Below are positions 37,501-47,451 of a stretch of 64,000 nucleotides of DNA, one piece after another. This stretch comes from Thuidium tamariscinum. Lineage: Eukaryota > Streptophyta > Bryopsida > Hypnales > Thuidiaceae. The stretch spans positions 17,914,098 to 17,978,097 of the forward strand of contig OX344756.2 of the NCBI GenBank assembly GCA_947034885.2, read 5' to 3'. Numbering within the stretch: the first letter of the stretch is position 1; each line of letters starts with the position of its first letter. The position numbers were made by a program, and so were the translations under genes. Below the pieces are notes generated by a model. The model did no database searches. It was given only the letters and a program-made list of their open reading frames with translations, and was not told where the DNA came from.

Positions 37501-38208
37501 CTCGGGGATTACAAAATATGGCGGATGATGAAAGTAATGAACAAGAAGAAGGCCACCCAAAGCTTGTCACACTCAGCTGGAAAAACAGCAGCAATGATGC
37601 AAAACAAGGGAGAGACATTATCGTTCGCTTGCCGCTGCCATATGCTTTACCACCAGTGAAGTATGGCCCCAATGGTGAGCCTGCACTAGCATCTTTGTTA
37701 ATTAATCTTACTCCACTTTTATTAATCTTGGCTTGAAGTTCTTTGAGAAGAATTTCTGCAGGTGGGGCTCTAATTTTTTTACTTTTCTCAAGGTAGAAAA
37801 TATGCTTCTCTACACTAAATAGTGAAATTAGGTCGCCCCTCACTAATTTCTCGACATTCCACACTAAGTAAACATTTATTGTTCTTGTACAAGAATGCAC
37901 TACTTTTGAATTAGTTATTGGTGTAGTTTGAACCTAATTTCACTATTTAGTGTAGCTAACTGCGATTTGGGCATTGCCTTTTTCATTCGATTTCACTTCT
38001 TGAACTCCAGATTGAGATTCTGGGTACATGTATATTCATTTAAATGATTCGATTTACCGGGCAAGAGTCTCGGAAACGACTTAATTTGTGCCTATGTTTT
38101 GATGGTGCAGACAAACCTTGGTCATGGGACAGGCAATACACACAACCAGATGTGTATGGTGAGGTGTGGCCTCGACAAGTGCGTCGGTACACCAACCAAA
38201 ACCAATGA
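31568..38208 (+). CDS. TDP1: tyrosyl-DNA phosphodiesterase 1, 16 exons, complete
   Basis: Exons: 31568-31582, 32200-32388, 32669-33055, 33399-33638, 33777-33837, 34196-34272, 34482-34742, 34913-35002, 35180-35314, 35585-35734, 35889-35992, 36226-36279, 36634-36724, 36925-37008, 37500-37674, 38111-38208. All phases join to give 736 residues. Residues ~8-115 are an FHA domain (GR at 38-39, SRKH at 50-53). Residues ~185-205 ([19 protein letters not shown]) resemble a ubiquitin-interacting helix. The catalytic core has both HxK motifs: THHSKAMF (His345, Lys347) and PHIKTF (His575, Lys577), with [10 protein letters not shown] (Asn596). Conserved [14 protein letters not shown] and the C-terminal [20 protein letters not shown] are present. 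The enzyme removes stalled topoisomerase I peptides from DNA 3' ends in the nucleus. The first exon codes only MSNSQ. Longer than Arabidopsis TDP1 because of the linker in exons 3-4. No lesion seen. Confidence 0.93.
35364..35386. repeat. interstitial telomere-type repeat (CCCTAAA)
   Basis: Three plant-type AAACCCT units in TDP1 intron 9. TTTAGGGTTTAGGG also occurs in intron 2 near 32476. Short enough to arise by chance or break repair. Confidence 0.85.
37811..37954. mobile_element. 144-bp MITE with perfect 23-bp inverted repeats in TDP1 intron 15
   Basis: TACACTAAATAGTGAAATTA.. at 37811-37833 is the exact reverse complement of 37932-37954. It lies wholly in the intron between exons 15 and 16. 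No coding sequence. A target duplication is not obvious. Confidence 0.8.
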
Positions 38209-39364
38209 TTCTGAACACATATTTTCAAAGATTTTTTCTCTTTTTTCCTTTTAAGTTGGAGTCGCTACATTCTTACTTGCCAATCTTAGGAGTTGGCAAG
38301 GAAGTTGATTTTTTTGTGAATGAATTAATTGCAGTACTCGGACTGAAGCTCTGAAAATTCAAGACTCTGCAGATGAAATTTCCATGAAACTTCAAACTTG
38401 GGTGTTTATATTGTTTTAATCGATGTGTAACCCTGAACTCTTGTTCTTCAGCTCTTTTGTTTTAGCCTGTTCCATGATTGGCAGGGGAGATGGGATGAGA
38501 ATCATATTCCGTCTTTCATGAGTTTGGCTGAACTCAAACTTTGAAGAACAAGATTTGGATCTGAACGTTTGGACCCTCACTTACTGTGTTTTTGACACTA
38601 AATCAATGAAGACATTTTTTATTTTACTAATTTCTAAGCCTACCTATTTGAATGGTGTAACATCTTGCATGTTTGGAGAATAGTGGAGTTTACCACATTT
38701 TGTTACCAAATACTTTTGGACTCATTATAGATGCACAACTTTGGGCATTGTGCCTAGCCCATTTTCAATTAAATTATTATAACATTCTATAATCTATCTC
38801 ACAAAAGCTATGCCAAGGATAATCTTACACAAAATTATGAATATACTTTTACCACTTCCAATCCACATTGGTTAATTTGATTATCATTTGACAAACTTTA
38901 GCTACCAAATATAGTAGAGGAATCTGGCAAAGTAAATATTTTTAGAGGTGTATTGACAAAAATGATGGGGATTGCAAAAAAATTGGTAATTGTATCTCTT
39001 GAATTGAAATTATTAAGAATTTTGAAAGGCAAAAGTTGGGCTTGATCCATGACTAACATCAAGAGTCATCCAATTTTGATCATTCAAGAATTACTTTTCC
39101 ATCCATTGCTTCCTACTTTCTTGCTCACTTATGTCTCATTAACTTATAGGTCCAAACCTTAAGAAATTATGAAAAATGCATTCTAAAGAAAAAATGAAAA
39201 TCCATTCCAATCTTGATCAGAAATAGGGTACCCTATTGATTGTTGATGGGATGCTAGTTAATAATAGGTCCCTCTACTATAAGATGGATGGATAGTTCAC
39301 TCAATAAATTTGCATCCAACATCAATAAAGGCATGGGTATTTGAACTTGTTAGGTGAATGTTAA
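38209..39364. other. TDP1 3' flank and dispersed repeat
   Basis: 38209 to about 38640 probably includes the 3' UTR. 38918-39253 is the inverted copy of 2398-2726. Confidence 0.5.
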
Positions 39365-40265
39365 TTAAACCCTAAAGGATTGTTTGTTCCCTCTAAGGAC
39401 AATTTGGATTTGGATAAATTACTAATGCCTCAATTTATAATGAATGTTTCTTACATTGTTTGAGGTTGTGCGATTCTATGATAGCTTTGTATATGTATAA
39501 TTTGTATATCAATTGGTGCCCAGAAGTAAAAGTTAAGGCATAGTAAGAAAGACGGAAATCGGTAGGTCACACTAAAAAATCACAAAAAGGCAAGATAAAT
39601 TATTTAACTTTTTATCAAATATATTATTTTTGTCTACATATGAAGCTTTGAATTATTCCATTTGGACTAATAATAGTGAAAAAGTTATAGATAGTTTTAG
39701 TTTTTGAAAAAATAACTTATAAAATCCATTTTTGAATGCAAATTTTATAATTTTTTGAAAAAAATTGTTTGGTGAGGTTAAATCTTCTTGCTAGAAGAAT
39801 TCAATTGTATGAATAATTGTAATTCTCTTTCATCTTTAAGCTATTAACAATTTAGTTTTCTCTTCAATCTTGAACTTACTTTTACTTAATAATTTTTTAA
39901 TGAGTGAAAGTTAAATATATATTTTTAGATTCTCAATCCAATTATTATATATATATATATATAATATTAGAAAAGCAAAATTATTAGTTCAAAAATTTTA
40001 AGTTAAAAAGGTTTAAAGCCAAATAAACTAATTGAGCAAGGTAGAAAAAACAATTTTTTTTCTTCATTTTAAATGCAAATATCTTGCATTTTATGCTCAT
40101 TGTTTTTGAAATTTCTTCCATACATTTATATACTAGTCTAGTATAAAATCTTGTGGTTAGATATGCAAAAAGAAAAAACGATGGGGGGGGGGGTCTTTTT
40201 GTAATAGATATGATAGTTTTGAGTGTTTTTTGATGGAAAAATTGCCTTGGTTATTTAGGGATTAA
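39365..40265. mobile_element. TTAA-flanked ACCCTAAAGG element, ~893 bp
   Basis: TTAA at 39365-39368 followed by ACCCTAAAGGATTG. The right end is TTATTTAGGGA then TTAA at 40262-40265. Related internally to 20101-21045 and, in its head, to 27358. No coding frame. The ends are more degraded than in 24939-25887. Confidence 0.6.
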
Positions 40266-43085
40266 ACTATATTATTGTATTTGAGAATCATATGTGAGGA
40301 TCACATTCAACAAAGAAACATTGTTATTGATTTTTCCATCTTAGATTTCTAGAGGTGTTTGTCAACTTAATACCAATTACAATATGACATGCATCACTTC
40401 CCCAAGGCCACTTTTTGCAAAAAATATTTAATCTATACTAAAATTAACATTAAGAAGGATTTTTTCAAAAAGTCATTTAAATGCTTTCAATCTAGGTTTA
40501 TACTAAAGAATTGACTATGTTGGCATTTCTTGTGTTGAACATGAAATGACAATATTTAAAATACTATTATTTATATACAAAATAACAAAAAAGATAGATT
40601 AAAAGATGAATATTTTGATATATTTTTAATAAATTATATTTCAATAAAATGAAAATTAAGAAAAAAAAATTATATTTGATATCAATAAGCCATTGTACCA
40701 AACTATTTTTCATTGAATTTTGAATATTGAAATGGAAAAATTTGTTTCAATAGAGACATACAAAATTATTCAATAGCAGTAGTAGGGCTCTATGTATAAA
40801 ATAAATAGTACTCACAAATATTGAGGAAACCAAAGAGATTTCACTATTGAAGGTGATAAATACACTTTGTCAATGTTTCTTCACTATAAATATGAATACT
40901 TATAATCAATTCTACCTAAATACCAATACCTTGAAATGAGCACGTACTATAAGAAACACTTGTTTTTGGTGACGTTAGAAAAAAACAAAACATGTTGCAA
41001 TTGACATTATTACGTTAGGGAGCATCAAGCGTACAGTGCTTTGATTTTGTGAGATAGATGAAGTAGTGCATGTATGCTAGAAGATTAACAAGGTCATCTT
41101 GGAATGGACAATGATGTTGTCAAAACCATCTAGAAGAATGTGTTGTTGTTTTAGTGCAACATCTTGATGAAATAATAGTACCACGCTGGCAAGGATTTTA
41201 TTTTTACCATAGTTATCGTGAGAAAATGACTACGGGCTTCTGGAAAAGAAGGATTACTTTCAAAAAATCAAGAGGTAGGGCAACTGCTTTAGAGTTTTTC
41301 AAGAAAAGGTTGCTCACGTGGATGTTGAAGGTCTTCATGGCCTACACTTCTAGTGGATGTGCCAAGTGATGTTGAAATTACAAATGCTACTCGCGACAAC
41401 ATTTTCTAAGGACGTGAACATGTTATTAGTAATGTCATGTCCTCAAACCGTGTTATTCACAATATGGTTTGTGTACTTGTGAAGAATTTAAACCAATTGT
41501 AGTTTTTATAATTACAATTGGTACTATAGATTCATATTGTTTCATAGGAATTTTTTGACAAAAAAGAGGCTTGAATTGTATTGTAATTTCTTGCTATTCT
41601 AAGGCTGAAAATGCAAATTTTTGAAATTGAACATAATATAATTTTTGCATTCAGATAGAACCTCCAATTGTATGCACTCACTTGCATGAAATGAGTTTGG
41701 CATGCGAGAGATGCTTGACACCCACTTCTTCCATTATTGTATTATAAACATTTAAATAAATGAATAAAAATTGCATAATACATTTGTTAGTGAAAATATA
41801 ACTTCTTCTTTTATATTGAATTCAACTCCCGTTCAATCAATTTATTCTTTAGCATGAATTAAAGGATCACCATTGAGTCAATAGAATTTTAAACCTACAT
41901 TGCTAAGAAAAAAATTGCAAGCATTCCAAAATGGAAGTATTAAATCAAAATTCCATAATTATATTAGAATATTTATTTAATTTTCTGCAATCCAAAAATT
42001 ATATAATGATGACAATTTAACCATTAAAGCAACAAGTAGCATTTTTTTCCAACATAGCATACTCCATCATCCATTTATAAAACAAGTTTCTAATTTTTCC
42101 TTCAAATTTTCAATGAACACTTGGTTGAGGAGTACCTTTAAGACACAAATATTTTTGTAATGTTTGTCTATGTGGTTAAGAACTTAGTGTATGATATATG
42201 GTTCTTTTGACCATTTCTTGAAGTGTATTTACATATCTTATTTCACTACTTCTCAAATTGTGTTTTTTAATGTATTTTTTCTTAATTTACTCATCCCTTC
42301 ATCCCTTGCAAATTACATTTTATTTACTTATTTTTCAATAGAATTATTAATTCTATTTTTTATATCTTTATATACTTGAAAGTTCTTTTATATTTTATAA
42401 AATTTAGTATACAAGAAATTATAGAATTAATTCTTAGAAATAAACTATGAAGTCCTTTTTGAATTCAATTTCTAATGCTTCTATTGAAAATAAAAATATA
42501 TGATGGAGGTTCATGCTATTATGTTACAACTACTGGATTTGAAAATTTTCAATTCTATAATACAATTCCTAACAATTTTGTATTTTTGAATCATATCCTA
42601 TTTTATTGTACAAATTATTGTTATTGGCATGCCATGAATAGGAATTTTTTAAAGCTTTTTTATATGTACCTCTAACTAGTATTTGGAATATATTATGGTG
42701 ATAGTGCAATTAAAATAAACAAAGTCATTGCATCGCAAAATATTCCTCTAGATGCATGAAGCTTGTAGACCATCTTCAAGAATAATATGGAAATGATCAA
42801 ATTTTAAGTAGAGTACAAAGCAAAAGGCAATTAGCTCTTACAAAAGCAAATAACTATAGAAGACTTTCATGAACCTTTTACATGCTTTGTTTTCATCTCT
42901 AACATATTTTTTATATTTGGCTTCTCTTTCCATAGGAAATTTAGTTTTGTAGCACAATAAAAAAAAAACTAACTAACCATAGGATTGAACATGCTACATT
43001 AAAAATGACATCTAAAAATAAAATACTTGCACTTATAGCTTACAAAAAATGACAACTAATATCAAGAGGACTTACAAGTAATCTA
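40266..43085. other. AT-rich intergenic DNA
   Basis: A TACTATAAGAAACACTTG motif at 40947 resembles a CACTA-type end. 41154-41369 (plus) is a 71-codon frame without recognisable domain, possibly transposon-derived. Nothing else can be supported. Confidence 0.35.
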
Positions 43086-43489
43086 ATGTACACACTTGAT
43101 GATTTCAGTAATACATTCCATCAGGATCAAGATGAAAGTTCATATGCATATGGAATTTGGGCACCTACATTCAAATCCAATGGAAGATTAGTGAAAAAAG
43201 AAGACGTTTTTTCTTGTAGTGGAGGTCAATTATTGTCCCTAGTTACAAAGTATATGTGGACTTTGGGCGTTGCAATGGAGTGGTTGAAATAATTTGGTGT
43301 GCCAAAACACACTTTCATTATACTTCACAATCAAGTACAGCTCAAGGATTTACTTGTATTGGAACATCTACCCAAATAGCTAAATGTTTGGTACAAAGAG
43401 TGCAATTGTTAATGTTAAGTCAAAAAGGTAGAGAAGATGTGAATCAAAAGATACATGGAGTGAGAAATTGTAGAGTAGAAGAAATGTAA
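43086..43489 (+). pseudogene. frameshifted ORF remnant, probably transposon-related
   Basis: The frame from 43086 reads YAYGIWAPTFKSNGRLVKKE then DVFSCSGGQ. Near 43225 the sensible reading moves to another frame: IIVPSYKVYVDFGRCNGVVE, then IIW, HFHYTSQSS, FTCIGTSTQIAKCLVQRVQL and a stop at 43489. Together they look like ~130 residues of one protein broken by one indel. The Gly/Cys/Trp pattern looks protein-like, but I do not recognise the family; a transposon-associated origin is a guess from the surroundings. Confidence 0.4.
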
Positions 43490-45145
43490 ACTAAATAGTA
43501 ATAATTGAAATGTGATTGCTTCTACTTTATAAAAAAATCATAAAATTTGAAAACGTAATAAATTACCAAATTCTTGTTTAAATTGAGTAAGAAATTTTTC
43601 TATGTTAATTTAATGGACCTATGATTTATGCGTATATATTTTATTCTGTAATTGTAGTCCATTTTCTTGAGTAGGATGTGTAGAGTTTCATTTTCAAATT
43701 ATAAATGCCATAGTTTAATGTATTAGCCTATTCATGTATAGAGTGGGGTCCCAACCAAAATGGCGTTTTGTTATCCGCCATGAAAAGAATTTCAGCTCTA
43801 TCTACTTTGACAACCTCCTGAGACCTCAAAAATTGATATTTTACTATGAATTTTTTTTAGAACATCATCTATAAGTTAATAATATGCAAACCTCAATTTG
43901 CACCTTTATGCCTACATGTGTTGATAGGTACTAATTGAGAATTTTTGAAGTAGTCAACAGAAAAATACTTCTTCAATGATTAGAAGTGGATCCCTAGAGA
44001 GTTTGCATACTATTTAATCTTGGAGTGTCGACATTCATTTCAGAAGTGCAAAGTAGACTAGGAAACACTGAACTTTTGAGGGATGATGTTGTATACTCAA
44101 ATCTCGTTAGCTATGAAGTAGTTGTAGGATCTGTAGCTTGAGAGTACCGTCTGCCGGCAAATGTTGTGAAAAAACTGAAAATGATTGAGGATGTGAAGAT
44201 CAAGAGGTTTGACTGTGTTTTTGACAAAGTTGACTTCCATAGGCAGGTCATGACGGCCTACAATAAAGCACCATAGTGACGTGGAAAATGCTTAGAAAAA
44301 TTTGGGAAGAATTGCTCTACAAAGTTTGGGGAACGCTAGTAGACACGACATTGAAATTCTCGGTAGAAAATGCATTCTGTAAGATTAGAGCAGTATGCAA
44401 TCCGTGTTGTTCATGTAAAAGTAGAACAAGAAATTTTCATAGCTTTCAAGTAGACCAGTCTCACATTCCTCAGCAAATATAATATAATTCCTAGAGTAAA
44501 TGTTTGCTAACAAGGAGTTCAAGAGTTTTTGTTTATGCACTAAAATAAATACACTATCTTTAAAGAATGAGGTCAAGTGGTGTCATTTGGTGGTTGCCTT
44601 TTCAGGTTTGTTACAATCGTCTAGAAATTCACGAACTAGAATGACTATTTCTTTGTGTGTTTGAACTCATTACATTTGAACTCGAAATTCTGCAACAACA
44701 TAGAGAATGAAATGCTCATGACACTCTGTCAACCATGTTTGGAGACACAAATAACAGTGGATGGCAATAGGTATGCAATCATATAACAAAAGCAACAAAA
44801 AAACATTGTTTTCGTGATGCCTGCATCCAAGAAATTTATAAGATTGAAACATTAGAACTCTAGAAGTTTATCTTCAACAATGTTGTGATTGTCATGCAAT
44901 GGGTGCCGAAAGGTCATAATGTAATACACCTTCATAGTGTTGTTCTAGTATTGGCAACATCTTGATCTCGGCTTCACATTGAATCCTCAACAATGCTAGT
45001 AAGTGCTTGGCCTTTGTGTTCTCTGCCTCCAAGTACAAGTTTGCATGTCTCCATGAACATCGACTACTTTCAATGAGCGAGCCCTGCATTTTCACATGAA
45101 TAATGACTCTCATACTCATAGTCAATAGCACTATAAGAAATTGGG
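43490..45145. other. intergenic, possible transposon debris
   Basis: 44892-45131 (minus) encodes a 79-residue frame with a helical, charged reading (LIESSRCSWRHANLYLEAEN). 44200-44280 (plus) has short protein-like pieces. No family recognised, no boundaries. Confidence 0.3.
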
Positions 45146-45476
45146 GGTATAATCCCTAAAGCCCTAAGGTGTGTTTTTTGCATTATAAATTTTTTGGGCA
45201 GCTTACTACGAATGTAGTTTTTATTTTTTTTTGCTGAAATTTTTACATAAGATGTGCCCAAGGAGTATCTTTAAGGCCCAACAATTTTCGTAACTTTTGA
45301 CTTTGTGGTTAAAAAGTTATGGCACGATATGTCGTTTTCTTTACTCGGAGGGCAGCCCAGGCAGCTGAAAAAACTTCTTTAAAATTTTTTTTTTCAAAAG
45401 TGAAATTTCAAATTGATTCTTTAGGATTTTACAAATATGGGAAGCTTTGTTTCATCCTATTTGGATTAAGGAGTCA
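45146..45476. repeat. 5' fragment of the CCCTAAAG element family
   Basis: ATAATCCCTAAAGCCCTAAG..GGGCAGCTTACTACGAATG.. aligns with the first ~330 bp of 24939-25887, including the uninterrupted site GTATCTTTAAGGCCCAAC. The right half is missing. Confidence 0.65.
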
Positions 45477-45562
45477 AAAGTTATGAGCAATTTTAGTTTG
45501 TGGGCAGGTATGGTTTTCAAAAATACCATACCTACTCGCAAACTAAAATTGCTCATAACTTT
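45477..45562. repeat. 38-nt-arm hairpin at the edge of the truncated element
   Basis: 45477-45514 (AAAGTTATGAGCAATTTTAG..) pairs with 45525-45562 with two or three mismatches and a 10-nt loop. The left arm is element sequence, so the right arm looks like an inverted duplication formed at the breakpoint. Confidence 0.75.
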
Positions 45563-46350
45563 CCATCTTCAAGGTGGACATCAAGATTGGAATAATATTT
45601 TTGATTTTTTTTGTGGTTTTTTTTGTGGTTTTTTTGTCCTTTTCAAGACTAGAACTAATGAAGTAATGACTTATGTTCAGAAGGAATGAGAGGAAAAGTA
45701 GATCTAGACTAATCAGAATAGGAAGACTCTAAACATTGGAAATAGGTGCAAAGTACTTTTTGGCTTCCAAAATTTATAGTAGTTTCAATTTTGAGAGTAA
45801 AATTCTAAAAAAAATTCTATCACCATATATCCTATCTTCCTATATGGAAATTTTTTCACTAGCTCTTATTCCTCACCAAGTGCTCTAAATTTGTTTATTT
45901 GATTAATTATTGGTGCTTCCTCCTTGTGGTAGAATTATAGCCCCATGTCCAAATTGTAGGATGCAGCTATTTCCAACCAATGCTAGAAGAGATTCCCAAT
46001 CAAAGTTTTGAATGTGTTTTCCTCATTTTCAAGGTTGGGACTAATAAGGTGATGACACATGCCCCAAAGTGTCATAAAGTGTGCTAAAAATACCAATTGG
46101 GAAAGCAACCTTTCAAATGATTGAAATTAGATTGAAGAATCTAAACATTTGCTATGGGTTTAGAACACTTTTGGGCTTCTAAAATCATAGTAATTCCAAT
46201 TCAGGGAAAAAAATTACAAAAAAAATTGTAATCCCCATATTTCCTGTCTTTTTACGTGGGAAAAATTTGCATAGCTTTACATTCCTCATGATCTGCTTTA
46301 GAAGTGCTTAAAAGATTGGATATGCCTGGGTGGTTCTACCTTACCAATAA
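45563..46350. repeat. two diverged units of the 2398-2726 repeat family
   Basis: About 45580-45800 and 46010-46290 each contain CAAGNTNGGACTAAT..GATGACNNATG and a block resembling AATCATAGTAATTCCAATT. Old tandem duplication. Confidence 0.45.
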
Positions 46351-46365
46351 TTTATTAATTCCCCA

Positions 46366-46567
46366 CACTACAAGAGAAAGGGGTGTTTTAAGTAGTGTCC
46401 TAGACATCACGTCTTTTAAATAATGTCTTTTAAGTAAGGTTTTAAGTAAAATTTTACTAAAAAGACAGTCTTTTTAGTAAAATTTTACTTAAACCTTACT
46501 TAAAAGACATTACTTAAAAGACGTGATGTCTAGGACACTACTTAAAACACCCCTTTCTCTTGTAGTG
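46366..46567. mobile_element. 202-bp CACTA-type MITE, near-perfect palindrome
   Basis: Starts CACTACAAGAGAAAGGGGTG and ends with its inverse CACCCCTTTCTCTTGTAGTG. The two ~100-nt halves are almost perfectly complementary (..TTTTACTAAAAAGAC / GTCTTTTTAGTAAAA..). Flanked by a 3-bp direct repeat CCA (46363-46365, 46568-46570). CACTACAAGA termini plus a 3-bp duplication are diagnostic of CACTA (CMC/En-Spm) elements. The near-identity of the arms implies a young insertion or one held by hairpin repair. Confidence 0.9.
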
Positions 46568-46570
46568 CCA

Positions 46571-47451
46571 CAAGTGAAGTGTCATTTAGCACTCAAATGT
46601 TGAAATTGAATTTTCTTGTTAGTTTTTGAAGGATCTTCATCACCTCACACCATTTAGAAGATGACAATGTGGCACTTTCTTATAAAATTGACTTAATTTC
46701 TGCCAAATCTGACCTTCACGTATGACGGAGCCTCGTTGGGAAGACCTGCCATGTAGGCCCGGCAAATAAGTTACCTCTTTAATATCCCCAAGAGGGAACT
46801 TACACCAACTTTTTTTTTACTTTTTAAGAAAGTGCCAAGATGGCGATCACTTCAAATTTGGTGAAGTATTGTATTTTTACATTCATCCATATTTTGGACT
46901 TAAAAACACTTTTTTGTCATATTCATACACTTTTCATCCAAGTTTGGCAACTTCATCCATATTTTAAAGAGAACTAGAAAATTTCTGGTGGAAAAAGATT
47001 CCTTTTATTTGGCGAAAAAAAGACATTTATTTTGAAATGGTGCAATCTGGCCACACGGTGCCGGAAAAAAAAAGGCTGACGTACACTAAGAGCAAGTGGG
47101 GACCTACTTTCACTGGAACGTGGGAACGTGGGAACGTACTTCAGTTCTTTAAATCACGCACCCCATCCGTCAAACTACTCTGTCGTTCCCTTTTCCCCGG
47201 AAGAAACTTTGACGTTGCACAGTTTGTTCCTCCTGCATCCAAACCCTAGACAGCAATCTTTGCCTCGTACTCTTTGAAACCAAGGCTTAGGGTTGAACTT
47301 GGGTTTTCCATCTGTGAGGAATCAGGCAGATTTTGAAGAGGGTTTGAAGAGAGAATTTCAGTCTCTGCAACAATTTTTCGCGAGTGGGCTGTTGTGAAGT
47401 TCAGGCGGAGGCCGAATTCTACAGATTCAGTGACTGGGAAGCAGGGGAGCG
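46571..47451 (+). promoter_or_regulatory. upstream region and leader of the TSP1-domain gene
   Basis: From about 47040 composition rises. AAACCCTAG at 47241 is telobox-like and the last ~200 bp look like a 5' UTR. GGAACGTGGGAACGTGGGAACGT near 47117 is a three-fold short repeat. No confident TATA box. Confidence 0.35.
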
